From contig DGWL01000043.1 of assembly GCA_002396125.1 (NCBI GenBank), positions 1 through 47,745 of the forward strand: a stretch of 47,745 nt of DNA, given 5' to 3'. Origin of the DNA: Porphyromonadaceae bacterium UBA4259. Lineage in GTDB: Bacteria > Bacteroidota > Bacteroidia > Bacteroidales > Muribaculaceae. The translations under genes were made by a program, and so were the position numbers. Positions 1 through 8,835 of the stretch are shown here, in pieces; the first letter of the stretch is position 1; each line of letters begins with the position of its first letter. The notes below the pieces were generated by a model. That model was given only the letters and a program-made list of their open reading frames with translations, was not told the origin of the DNA and searched no databases.

Positions 1-121
1 TTGTTAGTAATTGTTTGACAAAAAAACAGCAATTGCCTTTGATAATATATGCGACAAGGATTTTGTCGGTAATTGTATTGAGTGGTCAGCCTATGGGAGA
101 GCAAACTTTTTCACGTTTTTA

Positions 122-153
122 TTTGCCGTGTTCAAGAAACATCACTACCTTTG
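122..153 (+). promoter_or_regulatory. Promoter of glyA
   Basis: A TTTG box (122-125) and a TACCTTTG box (146-153) are separated by 20 bp, matching the Bacteroidota -33/-7 consensus. Transcription would begin near 160 and give a leader of about 70 nt before glyA. The first 120 bases of the window hold only a small hairpin (CGACAA at 52-57 with TTGTCG at 63-68) and no gene that I can support. Confidence 0.75.
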
Positions 154-230
154 CCGTGTGAAAACTCTTGTACCGAACAAACAAGTTTAGATTAATCTAT
201 ATAACAACATTAACATTATTCTTTTAAAAG

Positions 231-1511
231 ATGAAGAGAGACGATTTATTGTTCAGCATCATCGAGCGTGAACACCAACGTCAACAGCGTGGCATTGAAC
301 TCATTGCCAGCGAGAATTTCGTGAGCGAACAGGTTATGCAAGCTATGGGTAGCTGCCTGACCAACAAGTATGCCGAGGGCTATCCCGGCCACCGCTACTA
401 CGGCGGCTGCCAGGTGGTTGACGAGGCTGAGACTCTGGCACAGGAGCGCATCAAGCAGCTCTTTGGCGCCGAGTATGCCAACGTTCAGCCTCACAGTGGC
501 GCACAGGCCAACATGGCAGTGTTCATGGCATGCCTCAAGCCGGGCGACAAGTTTATGGGCCTGAACCTTGCTCATGGCGGTCACCTCTCGCACGGAAGCC
601 CAGTAAACTTCTCGGGCCTGGTGTTCCAGCAGTGTGAATATAATGTTACCCCCGACACCAACATCGTTGACTATGACATGATGGAAGAGGTGGCAATGCG
701 CGAGCATCCCAAGCTCATCGTGGGTGGTGCCAGCGCCTATAGCCGCGAGTGGGACTACGAGCGCATGCGCAAGATTGCCGACAAGGTGGGCGCCATCCTC
801 ATGATCGACATGGCACACCCTGCAGGACTCATCGCAGCAGGCTTGCTCAACAACCCATTGAAGTGGGCTCACATCGTTACCAGCACAACCCACAAGACAC
901 TGCGCGGTCCTCGCGGCGGTATCATCTTGATGGGCAAGGACTTCGACAATCCTTGGGGCAAGACCACCAAGAAGGGCGTAGTGCGCAAGATGTCGTCGCT
1001 GCTCGACTCGGCAGTGTTCCCCGGTGTTCAGGGCGGTCCTCTCGAGCACGTAATCGCCGCTAAGGCTGTTGCCTTTGGCGAGGCTCTGCAACCCGAGTTC
1101 AAGGCCTATCAGCAACAGGTAAAGGCCAACGCTCAGGCAATGGCACAAGCTCTTCTCGACAAGGGTTACAAGATTGCCAGTGGCGGCACCGACAACCACT
1201 GCATCCTGCTTGACCTGCGCGGCAAGTATCCCGAGCTCACCGGTAAGGTTGCCGAGAACGCTCTCGTTTCGGCCGACATCACCGTAAACAAGAACATGGT
1301 TCCTTTCGACGACCGTAGCGCTTTCCAAACCAGCGGTATTCGTCTGGGCACTCCCGCCATCACCACTCGTGGTGCTAAGGAAGACATGATGGGCGAGATT
1401 GTTGAGCTCATCGACACCGTTCTCCAGAAACCCGAGGACGAGGCAACAATCACCATGGTTCGCGAGAAAGTCAACAACATGATGAAGGACTTCCCAATGT
1501 TTGCCTGGTAA
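231..1511 (+). CDS. glyA: Serine hydroxymethyltransferase
   Basis: PLP enzyme of the cytosol that interconverts serine plus tetrahydrofolate with glycine plus methylene-tetrahydrofolate, the main one-carbon source for purine, thymidylate and methionine synthesis. The 426 residues fit the usual family length. Visible family motifs are the N-terminal ELIASENF segment, the YAEGYPGHRYYGG substrate loop (about 47-59), the DMAHPAGL segment (about 193-200) and the PLP-binding lysine K222 inside STTHKTLRGPRGG. The start follows the promoter leader directly and matches the family N-terminus. It is a single-gene unit with its own promoter and terminator. The long open frame on the opposite strand is a codon-bias shadow. 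Confidence 0.98.
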   Translation: MKRDDLLFSIIEREHQRQQRGIELIASENFVSEQVMQAMGSCLTNKYAEGYPGHRYYGGCQVVDEAETLAQERIKQLFGAEYANVQPHSGAQANMAVFMACLKPGDKFMGLNLAHGGHLSHGSPVNFSGLVFQQCEYNVTPDTNIVDYDMMEEVAMREHPKLIVGGASAYSREWDYERMRKIADKVGAILMIDMAHPAGLIAAGLLNNPLKWAHIVTSTTHKTLRGPRGGIILMGKDFDNPWGKTTKKGVVRKMSSLLDSAVFPGVQGGPLEHVIAAKAVAFGEALQPEFKAYQQQVKANAQAMAQALLDKGYKIASGGTDNHCILLDLRGKYPELTGKVAENALVSADITVNKNMVPFDDRSAFQTSGIRLGTPAITTRGAKEDMMGEIVELIDTVLQKPEDEATITMVREKVNNMMKDFPMFAW

Positions 1512-1540
1512 ACCACCAGCCACGACATTAGCATAACACA

Positions 1541-1580
1541 ACGAGGGCGCCACCCGTCAACACGGCGCCCTCGTTATTTT
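1541..1580 (+). terminator. Intrinsic terminator after glyA
   Basis: A perfect 11-bp stem (1541-1551 with 1564-1574, ACGAGGGCGCC against GGCGCCCTCGT) with a 12-nt loop is followed by TATTTTTTA. It closes the glyA transcript 30 nt after the stop codon. Confidence 0.9.
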
Positions 1581-1659
1581 TTATTGGTGTCAAGGATTGT
1601 TTTTTAAGCTCTTGTTTCCAGCAATTTATCTCGGCCCCATGCGTTAGTTTCACCCCACA

Positions 1660-1691
1660 TTTCCTCAATTCAATAATTATCGCTATCTTTG
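1660..1691 (+). promoter_or_regulatory. Promoter of fabG
   Basis: TATCTTTG at 1684-1691 is a full -7 match. A near-consensus TTTC lies 20 bp upstream at 1660-1663. The leader to fabG is about 75 nt. Confidence 0.65.
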
Positions 1692-1771
1692 CAGGCACAA
1701 AACATTATTTTGTTTTTGTGCGACATGGTACTCACTTTGAAGTATTTTAAAAACAATAATAACGAAAACAC

Positions 1772-2518
1772 ATGAAATTACTCGAAGGAAAGGTGGCACT
1801 CATCACTGGTGCCGCACGTGGAATTGGCAAGGCTATCGCCTTGAAGTTTGCCAGCGAGGGCGCTGACATCGCTTTCACCGACCTCGTTATCGACGAGAAC
1901 GGTAAAGCTACCGAGCAAGAATTCGCAGCCTTGGGTGTTAAAGCCAAAGGCTATGCAAGCAACGCTGCCGACTTTGCTCAAACCGAAGAGGTAGTAAAGC
2001 AAATCAAAGAGGAGTTTGGCAAGATTGACATCCTCGTCAACAATGCCGGTATCACCAAGGACGGACTAATGCTGCGCATGACCGAGCAGCAGTGGGACGC
2101 CGTGATTGCCGTGAACCTCAAGAGCGCGTTCAACTTCATCCATGCCCTGGTGCCCATCATGATGCGCCAGCGTGGTGGCTCTATCATCAACATGGCAAGC
2201 GTGGTGGGCGTGCACGGCAATGCCGGTCAGAGCAACTACGCCGCCAGCAAGGCCGGCCTCATCGCTCTGGCCAAGAGTGTGGCTCAAGAGATGGGTAGCC
2301 GCGGCATCCGCGCCAACGCCATTGCCCCAGGCTTTATCGAAACTGCAATGACAGCAGCCCTGCCCGAGGAAGTGCGCAACGACTGGACCCAGAAGATTCC
2401 ATTGCGCCGAGGCGGCACAGTTGACGACATCGCCAACGTGGCCACTTTCCTTGCCAGCGACATGGCAAGCTACGTCAGCGGCCAAGTCATCCAAGTGGAC
2501 GGCGGCATGAACATGTAA
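1772..2518 (+). CDS. fabG: 3-oxoacyl-ACP reductase
   Basis: Short-chain dehydrogenase that reduces 3-ketoacyl-ACP with NADPH in type II fatty-acid elongation, cytosolic. Length 248 aa is normal. The Rossmann motif TGAARGIGK (12-20), the NNAG motif (90-93), N115 and the catalytic set S143, Y156, K160 (YAASK) are all present, as is the C-terminal GQVIQVDGGMNM ending typical of FabG. It stands alone between its promoter and a strong terminator rather than in a fab cluster. Other SDR reductases share this fold, but the C-terminus and length favour FabG. Confidence 0.93.
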   Translation: MKLLEGKVALITGAARGIGKAIALKFASEGADIAFTDLVIDENGKATEQEFAALGVKAKGYASNAADFAQTEEVVKQIKEEFGKIDILVNNAGITKDGLMLRMTEQQWDAVIAVNLKSAFNFIHALVPIMMRQRGGSIINMASVVGVHGNAGQSNYAASKAGLIALAKSVAQEMGSRGIRANAIAPGFIETAMTAALPEEVRNDWTQKIPLRRGGTVDDIANVATFLASDMASYVSGQVIQVDGGMNM

Positions 2519-2543
2519 GCCTCCCGGCGAGCAGTTACAGCAA

Positions 2544-2590
2544 AAAAGCTGGCAGAACGAGCATTTCCTCAAGTTCTGCCAGCTTTTATT
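2544..2590. terminator. Bidirectional terminator between fabG and the next leftward gene
   Basis: A 15-bp stem (2544-2558 with 2573-2587) has an A-run on its left and a T-rich tract on its right, so it can end both the rightward fabG transcript and the leftward transcript whose last gene stops at 2599. Confidence 0.85.
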
Positions 2591-2598
2591 ATCTTTTT

Positions 2599-3186
2599 CT
2601 AGTAGCCCAGCAAAGATTTAAACGTAGATTCATGGCGTTTCATGAGTTTTAGCACATCGGCCGGCTTGGAGATAATGAACGGATGCAAGCTTTCCGGGTC
2701 GTCCTTGTCGGGCCATTGCTTCACATCGGGCACGGTCTTGATAACCTTGCCATTCTCGAAGTAGAAACGATATTCCTTGCGCGCATCGCCCTCGGTGCGC
2801 ACCAGCAGGGCAAACATGGGGTCTCCCTCCATTGAATCCCACAGGAACTCCCATTTGTAGCCATGAATTCCATGAGCGTAGGTGCCATTGCTTGTGGCGA
2901 AATAGAGCGTGCTCTCCATGTCGCCCCGGTCGCTGTACTGCTCCTGGGTGAAGTAGTACTTGTCGTGACGCTCATGCAATCCCGAGCCAGGCATGTTCTC
3001 GGCCACATCAACGCCCACTTGGTTAAAGGGTTTACCCGATTCGGCATAGGGATTGTTCTTCATTATCTCAAGGCGGTCGGCATAGGCCTGACGAATCTGT
3101 TTCATGCGTTTCTCATGATTTTGCGCACCACAAGATAGGGCTATTGCTACTATCGCCAGCATAATAAAAGTGAGTCTCTTTTTCAT
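2599..3186 (-). CDS. Secreted or lipoprotein of unknown function
   Basis: I do not recognise this 195-aa protein. It begins with a clear export signal: basic MKKR, a hydrophobic stretch to about residue 17, then ALSCGAQ, which could be a lipobox with C19 or a signal peptidase I site after A21. The mature part is hydrophilic and mixed in charge, with aromatic pairs such as DKYYFTQ and an EYRFYFENGKVIKTV segment that looks like a beta hairpin. A promoter lies 30 bp upstream of the start, so it is its own unit, convergent with fabG. No catalytic motif is visible. Export is well supported; function is unknown. Confidence 0.75.
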   Translation of the reverse strand: MKKRLTFIMLAIVAIALSCGAQNHEKRMKQIRQAYADRLEIMKNNPYAESGKPFNQVGVDVAENMPGSGLHERHDKYYFTQEQYSDRGDMESTLYFATSNGTYAHGIHGYKWEFLWDSMEGDPMFALLVRTEGDARKEYRFYFENGKVIKTVPDVKQWPDKDDPESLHPFIISKPADVLKLMKRHESTFKSLLGY

Positions 3187-3218
3187 AATCGTGTCACGTT
3201 TTAGGATAATACAGTTTA

Positions 3219-3249
3219 CAAATTTACACTTTTTCTTTCAATTGCACAA
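3219..3249 (-). promoter_or_regulatory. Promoter of the 195-aa secreted protein gene
   Basis: On the minus strand TAAATTTG (3226 down to 3219) is a full -7 match, with TTG (3249-3247) 20 bp upstream. The leader is about 25 nt. Confidence 0.65.
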
Positions 3250-3323
3250 GAAAAAAACGTGGACACCAGCCCGAAAAAATATTCTTGCAAGTGCCCACGC
3301 TCTGATAATGCTCGACCAGTAGA

Positions 3324-4709
3324 CTATTTCACAACCTTGGCTGTGGTCTTGGAGCCGTCGCTGTAGCGGGTCACAACAATGTTCATGCCATTGAATGGCT
3401 TGCTGCTTCTCATGCCGGCAAGGTTGTAGTAGTCAACGCCCACTACCTGAGCGGCATTGTCGATTTTTTCCACGCCGGTGCTATGAGAGAAGTTGGCAGT
3501 GAGCAGCACGTCGCTGGCGGGCATGATGAAGCTGAGTTGCCCGGCTCCACGCGTCGTGAGCAGGTTGGTTTCCTCGCCGGTGGTGAGATTGGTCAACGTC
3601 AGGCCAGTGAGTTCATTGCCCTGCGCGGGCTCGGCAGTGAACAAGACGTTCTCTCCTTCTTGCGACTTGCCGTCAACCACACCATCGCCCAGGGTGACAG
3701 TGCCGCCATCCTCGGGAACACACAGGGTGCTCACTTGATAACTCTCGGCAAGTTTGTAGAGCCACACACGGCCGTCGGGGTCGTTGCTGATACTCTTAAA
3801 CATGAACTGCTCGTTGTCGTAGTCATAACGGATGGTGCGCGTTGAGCTGCCCACGTTCTTGAACCAGCACAGATAGTTGTTCTCGACATTACTGATATAC
3901 ATGATTGCCCGGCCGTAGTCGTTGGCGGTAGTAGTAACAGTGAGATTGTCGCCCTGGCCACGCAGGAAGCCGTTACCCAGCTTGAACCAAGCCACAGTGC
4001 GGGTGTTGCTGCCAATTGTAGAGTCTTGCACACCGGCCATGCGAATTATCATGGCATCACCGTCGACCTTGACGCGTGTCTTGGAATCGTTCATCCACTG
4101 GAGCACATCCTTAGCAGGAGGAGTGATATCGGCCGCTTCCTTGAAGCGCATCACTTTGTCCTTGTATTGGCTCACAATGATGTAGCTCTTGCCATCAACA
4201 ATCTGGCTGCGCTGCGTCACAAGCTCATAGATGTCGCCCTCGGGCTTCTCATAGGTGATGTCAATCGAGGCAAAACGCACACCATGCCCCTTAACGGCAA
4301 AGTTAAGACTCGACGACTCACCTTCCCAAGTGCCAATGAATCCACTGCTGGTGTAGGTGCCAGGATTATCGGGATGGGTATGGTTGGCAAAGAGAGTAAT
4401 GGTCGATGGTCCCCAGTAGCTTGCATCCAGGTCTCCCTCAAGCGCATCGTCGAGGCAGTGGAACACGATTTTCTTTATCACGTAGTTGTAGGACAGGATG
4501 GTGAAGTTGGTGTTAGGATTAGCCAAGAGGTAGTTCACGTTGTTCATACCGCCTGTCATGGTAAGAATAATGCAATCCTTCACGGCATAGTAAACGGTAC
4601 TGGCCTCGGAATACTCGCCCTCGTTGCGCGAGATGGTCACAGTTTTTTCGCTAGCGAAGCTAGGCATAGCCATAGCAAGCAACATAATTAAGGTAATGAT
4701 TTTCTTCAT
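3324..4709 (-). CDS. Secreted protein with InlB B-like repeat and C-terminal sorting-type tail
   Basis: A 461-aa exported protein of unknown function. I start it at the ATG at 4709: the longer open frame to 4799 would place its ATG in the promoter, while residues 1-20 from 4709 form a standard signal peptide (MKKI, hydrophobic core, SFA-SE). About residues 340-410 (VPEDGGTVTLGDG to FIMPASDVLLTANF) resemble the divergent InlB B-repeat fold common in Bacteroidales surface proteins. The last 40 residues (YYNLAGMRSS, then a beta-rich end with VVTRYSDG) match the degenerate C-terminal sorting tails of Bacteroidota secreted proteins, suggesting surface delivery by a type IX-like route. No enzyme motif is visible. 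Confidence 0.75.
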   Translation of the reverse strand: MKKIITLIMLLAMAMPSFASEKTVTISRNEGEYSEASTVYYAVKDCIILTMTGGMNNVNYLLANPNTNFTILSYNYVIKKIVFHCLDDALEGDLDASYWGPSTITLFANHTHPDNPGTYTSSGFIGTWEGESSSLNFAVKGHGVRFASIDITYEKPEGDIYELVTQRSQIVDGKSYIIVSQYKDKVMRFKEAADITPPAKDVLQWMNDSKTRVKVDGDAMIIRMAGVQDSTIGSNTRTVAWFKLGNGFLRGQGDNLTVTTTANDYGRAIMYISNVENNYLCWFKNVGSSTRTIRYDYDNEQFMFKSISNDPDGRVWLYKLAESYQVSTLCVPEDGGTVTLGDGVVDGKSQEGENVLFTAEPAQGNELTGLTLTNLTTGEETNLLTTRGAGQLSFIMPASDVLLTANFSHSTGVEKIDNAAQVVGVDYYNLAGMRSSKPFNGMNIVVTRYSDGSKTTAKVVK

Positions 4710-4779
4710 GGGATAAAATGTTTTGAAAATGCGTATTAACAAAATGAATAAAAAAAAGTCAATTATGATTATTAGATTG

Positions 4780-4810
4780 CAAAAATACACATTATTCACA
4801 TAATTATCAA
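4780..4810 (-). promoter_or_regulatory. Promoter of the 461-aa secreted protein gene
   Basis: Minus-strand TATTTTTG (4787-4780) with TTG (4810-4808) 20 bp upstream. It supports the downstream start at 4709, with a leader of about 65 nt. Confidence 0.65.
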
Positions 4811-4913
4811 GAGAATAGACAAAAAAACAGCAAAATGCAACCCGCTTAGCACCATTGTGGCAACAGATTGCATTTTTTAAATAATTACTGTAAGTTCACG
4901 ACAACCGCCAGCG

Positions 4914-6770
4914 TTACATGTAGAGTTTTTTGTTCTCGAAGTCGACTTCACCCTCGAGTTGAGTGATAAAGTCATCGAGAACATCGCGGTCAACGTCGCC
5001 CAGGTCAAACTCCTTCTCGGCATCCTTGCGGATGAGTGATATCCACTCGCGGCGAGCGGTGACATAGTCGGCATGGATGCGCTCAACAGCGGCATCGTCA
5101 AGGTGGTCGATGTGGTAGTAGTTGAGTATCATGCGGTAGGTCCATGTCCAGCGATATTCATTGTAGTTGCGGTGAATTGTAAGGAACCGCTCAAGCACAT
5201 CGCTCGTGGTAGCCAACTTGCCATCAATAATATCATTGATGAGTTGTCGCTCCTCGCTCACCGGCATCAACAGGCCAGCCAAGTCGATCCAGTCGCCCTC
5301 GCCCACACTCACCTGCGGAACCTCGGGCTTGTGACGCTTGAGCACGGCTCCCATGTAGATGCGCAGCGCCAGGTCGTAGTAGCGTATTCCCTTGCGCAAC
5401 AGCGGAGCTTTTATCACATATTCGTGATAGTTGTAGGTGCTAACGTTGTCACCACTGGCCTCGCGCAGCCGCTCCAGGATTTGCTTGCCTCGCAACACCT
5501 CGCTAATGGAGAATGGACTTAGCCAGTCGAAGTTGACAATACTCTTGCGCGCAGCCAGGCGCCGCTTGTCGCGCTTGGGCCACTTGCGAATGTCGCGGTA
5601 AAGCCCCACCGTGGCGAAGTTGCGCCCCGGCACAAGATACATGGTGTCGCCTCGAGCAATAAGATAAGAGAAAGGCAAGTCGCGTGTGTCGGGGTGATAC
5701 ATCAGTTTGCCGAAGAGCACACTGAATGTGCCTATGTTGGCTGGCATCAACAAGTAGGCGCCACTAGCCGTCTTGGTTCCACGCTCCAAGATGCCGTAGT
5801 GCATGGGACCCATCTTGTAGGCATGGTTGCTGAAGTTGGTTGCCGAGCCTGCGTTGTAGAACGAGAACATGCCGCCAATAAGCAGCGAACTCTTGTGGTG
5901 GCTCACGGTGAATGGGCCGCAAAATGCGGCGCACGCCTCACCATTTGACATGTAGCTGTTGGCAAAGAACACACTGCTGGCGGCAGTAAAACCGTTGCTA
6001 AGCTCACACGCCTCGCCCACCATGCAGTCCACAATCTTCACGCTGTTGATAATCTTTGACCCGCCACTGATGATTGAATTCTCGCATATCACGCCGGTGC
6101 CTATGCTGATGGGGTTGTCATCACTGCTGCACACGGTGCAGTCGCTTAGCCGGGATGCCCCCACAATGTTACTGCCGTCGCCAATCACGGCATTGGTAAT
6201 CTCATTAGTGTTGATGATTCTCACCTTGTTGCCAATGGTGCTGCACGCCGGCTTGTTTTCTTCGACATGCCGTTTCACCATGGCCTTTACTGTTGCCTGA
6301 AGCATGGAGTTGCTGTAGTGCTTCACCATCAGGGCTGCAAACTGGCTGTTGAGCCCGTCGAAAAGCAATAGATTGCCCTTGCCCACCTCGTTGAGCACCG
6401 ATATCAAGTTGCATTGGCCATAGTTGGCATTGGGCTTAGTCTCGATGGTGCACACGTTGGAGATGTGGCACTCGTCGCCCACTGCCACATTATTCATGAA
6501 GTTGCCTATATTCTCGATTAAGCAACGGTCGCCCACAGTCACATTCCTGAGAGTGGCATTGTTGATGCCGCAGCGTTTCACAAAGCCGTCGCTAACCTCA
6601 ATAGAACCGTTGAAGCTACCCAGCTGAGCCGTGCCATAGAATGTGACTCGGTGCAGACTATCGGGGTCAAAATCATCACTCACACTCACCAAGTTCCAGT
6701 CCTGGGCTTGGCAACCGTTGTTTTCGAGCCGGTCAATCTCCTGTAATGACAACTTGCGGTAATTTCTCAT
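4914..6770 (-). CDS. DUF4954-like protein with left-handed beta-helix region
   Basis: A 618-aa cytosolic protein that I recognise as the DUF4954 type found widely in Bacteroidota; its function is not established. The first 300 residues or so hold imperfect hexapeptide-like turns (NATLRNVTVGDRCLIENIGN, AVGDECHISN, TNAVIGDGSNIVG, SIISGGSKIINS), the signature of a left-handed beta-helix as in sugar-nucleotide acyl- or nucleotidyltransferases. A middle region (HYGILERGTKTASGAYLLMPANIG, about 325-350) is strongly patterned, and the C-terminal third is charged and helical. There is no signal peptide. A TAATTTTG -7-like box lies at 6866-6859. A sugar or nucleotide-sugar role is a guess from the fold only. 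Confidence 0.75.
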   Translation of the reverse strand: MRNYRKLSLQEIDRLENNGCQAQDWNLVSVSDDFDPDSLHRVTFYGTAQLGSFNGSIEVSDGFVKRCGINNATLRNVTVGDRCLIENIGNFMNNVAVGDECHISNVCTIETKPNANYGQCNLISVLNEVGKGNLLLFDGLNSQFAALMVKHYSNSMLQATVKAMVKRHVEENKPACSTIGNKVRIINTNEITNAVIGDGSNIVGASRLSDCTVCSSDDNPISIGTGVICENSIISGGSKIINSVKIVDCMVGEACELSNGFTAASSVFFANSYMSNGEACAAFCGPFTVSHHKSSLLIGGMFSFYNAGSATNFSNHAYKMGPMHYGILERGTKTASGAYLLMPANIGTFSVLFGKLMYHPDTRDLPFSYLIARGDTMYLVPGRNFATVGLYRDIRKWPKRDKRRLAARKSIVNFDWLSPFSISEVLRGKQILERLREASGDNVSTYNYHEYVIKAPLLRKGIRYYDLALRIYMGAVLKRHKPEVPQVSVGEGDWIDLAGLLMPVSEERQLINDIIDGKLATTSDVLERFLTIHRNYNEYRWTWTYRMILNYYHIDHLDDAAVERIHADYVTARREWISLIRKDAEKEFDLGDVDRDVLDDFITQLEGEVDFENKKLYM

Positions 6771-6990
6771 TATTTAATTTAAGAGCATTAACTTGATAAA
6801 AGGGTTTAGTAAATATTATAGCTTTATTACATCAAAAAAATAGTAACCATTTGCCTGACAAAATTAATGAAAAAGAAAAGATATACATGGTATTTTCCCG
6901 CCTTTAACCTTCATTGCGGTTCTTAACCATTTTTTTAGCGATTAAGGTGCCTATTCACGTGAAAAGGTGTGATTATTGAAAAAAAAATAC

Positions 6991-6998
6991 TAAATTTG
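6991..6998 (+). promoter_or_regulatory. -7 element of the esterase gene promoter
   Basis: TAAATTTG is a full match to the Bacteroidota -7 box, 28 bp before the ATG at 7026. I see no clear -33 box at the expected distance. The rest of 6771-7025 is AT-rich and divergent between two transcription units. Confidence 0.55.
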
Positions 6999-7025
6999 CG
7001 ACATAATAATTAAATAAAAATCTCA

Positions 7026-7946
7026 ATGAAAAATCACATTCTACCCGCTGTTGTGGCAGTATTGATCACTTGCTGTGTCACTGTGGCACTCGCTCAAGAA
7101 CCTGTAGCTTCGAGCCTGAAGGTGAGCTCGGGGTCAATTGAGTTCTACCCACAATTCAAGTCGCAATATATGTCGGCTCGAAACGTCACTGTGTGGCTGC
7201 CCGATGGTTACCGGCCGGGAGAACCATGCGATGTGCTTTACATGCACGACGGCCAAATGCTATTTGACGCCGGCTCTACCTGGAATCACCAGGAATGGAT
7301 GGTCGACGAGGTGCTGGGACGCCTAATCAATGAGGGCAAGACACGACGCTGCATTGTGGTGGGCATCGATAATAGCCCTGAGCGCCTCAACGATTATTTC
7401 CCCACCAAGTGCTATAATTTCGTGCCTGGCGACAAGCGTGGCGAGGCCGATGCCACAAGCAGCAAGGGCGATGAATATCTCAAGATGCTAGTTAATGAGG
7501 TGAAACCTTTCATCGACAACCACTACCACCCTCTCACCGGCCGCGAGCACACCTTTGTGATGGGCTCCAGCATGGGCGGGCTCATCTCGCTCTACGCACT
7601 GTGTGAATACCCACAGGTGTTTGGAGGTGCGGTGTGTATGTCAACCCACGTGTCGATGCAGTTTTTCAATCCCAGCTTCGACAGCGATGCTTGGGCTCAA
7701 GGTTTTAGAGATTATGTAAAGAGCCACCTGGCAACGCCCAACAGCGCCCTCATCTACATGGACCGTGGCACCGTCGAACTCGACGGCACCTATAAACCCG
7801 CGCAAGACCTGATGGATGCCACTCTGCGTGGCCTGGGATGGGATGAGAAGCACTTCACCAGCCGAGTGTTTGAGGGACACAAGCACATGGAAACCTTCTG
7901 GGCCGAGCGTCTCGACCAGCCACTTCTATTTATTCTTGGAAAATAA
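7026..7946 (+). CDS. Secreted alpha/beta-hydrolase of the putative esterase family
   Basis: A 306-aa periplasmic esterase-like hydrolase (esterase D / Fes / feruloyl-esterase-like superfamily). A signal peptide ends at ALA-QE (cleavage after about residue 23). The nucleophile elbow GSSMGG (180-185, S182) and the oxyanion strand VLYMHDGQMLFD (about 70-81) are clear. D246 and H285 or H287 (EGHKH) are the likely acid and base of the triad. Relatives include enterochelin-type esterases and polysaccharide acetyl or feruloyl esterases; the substrate cannot be told from this sequence. It is followed 21 nt later by truA, so the two are probably co-transcribed, with no evident functional link. Confidence 0.85.
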   Translation: MKNHILPAVVAVLITCCVTVALAQEPVASSLKVSSGSIEFYPQFKSQYMSARNVTVWLPDGYRPGEPCDVLYMHDGQMLFDAGSTWNHQEWMVDEVLGRLINEGKTRRCIVVGIDNSPERLNDYFPTKCYNFVPGDKRGEADATSSKGDEYLKMLVNEVKPFIDNHYHPLTGREHTFVMGSSMGGLISLYALCEYPQVFGGAVCMSTHVSMQFFNPSFDSDAWAQGFRDYVKSHLATPNSALIYMDRGTVELDGTYKPAQDLMDATLRGLGWDEKHFTSRVFEGHKHMETFWAERLDQPLLFILGK

Positions 7947-7967
7947 AAACCACAACAATCAAGTGCA

Positions 7968-8723
7968 ATGCGATATTTCTTGAAGTTATCATTCAAGGGA
8001 GCTGCCTATCACGGATGGCAAGTGCAGCCAAGCCAAGTGAGCGTGCAGGAGACCATCGAGAAAGCTCTTTCCATGGTCATGCGATGTCCCACTCCCATCA
8101 CCGGAGCAGGGCGAACCGATGCCGGCGTGAATGCCATGACAATGTATGCCCACTTTGATTCCAAGTTGCCAATCGGCAATCTTGACCTGCTTCAACGCAG
8201 CCTCAACGGCATCTTGCCCCCCGACATCGCCATTCACGATATTATAGCAGTGCACGACGAAGCCCACGCACGCTTCGACGCCACCAGCCGCACCTACCGC
8301 TACTTCGCCCACACGGCCAAGTCGGCTGTGCTGCAAGGCTTGAGCTGGCAATGCAACCCACGACTTGATTTTGACATGATGAACGAGGCGGCTCAACATC
8401 TATTGGACTATGAGGATTTCACGTCGTTCAGCAAACTGCACACCGACGTCAAGACCAACAACTGCCACATCACCCATGCACGGTGGGAAAGCCACCGGGG
8501 CATCGACAACCATGTGAAGCAATGGGTATTCACCATCACTGCCGACCGCTTCTTGCGCAACATGGTGAGAGCCATCGTGGGCACACTGGTCGAGATAGGC
8601 AATCACAAGATTTCGGTCGATGACTTTTGCCGCATTATAGAGCAAAAAGACCGTTGCGCGGCAGGCACATCAATGCCGGCTCACGCCCTATACTTGTGGA
8701 ACGTGGAATATCCTTATATCTAA
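7968..8723 (+). CDS. truA: tRNA pseudouridine(38-40) synthase
   Basis: Converts uridines 38-40 of the tRNA anticodon arm to pseudouridine. The 251 residues fit the family. The catalytic aspartate is D51 in GAGRTDAGVNA, the N-terminal LKLSFKGAAYHGWQ strand is typical, and the RTYRYF and FLRNMVRAIVGTLVEIG motifs of TruA are present. The ATG at 7968 is 21 nt after the esterase stop, so read-through from that gene is likely. It ends before a terminator shared with lptB. Confidence 0.96.
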   Translation: MRYFLKLSFKGAAYHGWQVQPSQVSVQETIEKALSMVMRCPTPITGAGRTDAGVNAMTMYAHFDSKLPIGNLDLLQRSLNGILPPDIAIHDIIAVHDEAHARFDATSRTYRYFAHTAKSAVLQGLSWQCNPRLDFDMMNEAAQHLLDYEDFTSFSKLHTDVKTNNCHITHARWESHRGIDNHVKQWVFTITADRFLRNMVRAIVGTLVEIGNHKISVDDFCRIIEQKDRCAAGTSMPAHALYLWNVEYPYI

Positions 8724-8746
8724 ACACATCCCTACCACCAAATAAA

Positions 8747-8785
8747 TAATGCCCGATGCGGAAAAAACAACCACACCGGGCATTA
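8747..8785. terminator. Bidirectional terminator between truA and lptB
   Basis: A 9-bp stem (8747-8755 TAATGCCCG with 8777-8785 CGGGCATTA) and a 21-nt A-rich loop sit between the convergent truA and lptB stops. AT-rich sequence follows on both sides; the T-run is modest. Confidence 0.7.
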
Positions 8786-8835
8786 ATTATTGCTTTTAAA
8801 ATAATTTACACAGCACTTTGCGCTCTTAACACTCA

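Noticed and set aside
246..1553. 435-codon open frame opposite glyA
   Set aside because: It lies fully antisense to a certain gene, has no recognisable motif, and long antisense frames are expected from the codon bias of this genome. The glyA frame has full family motifs.
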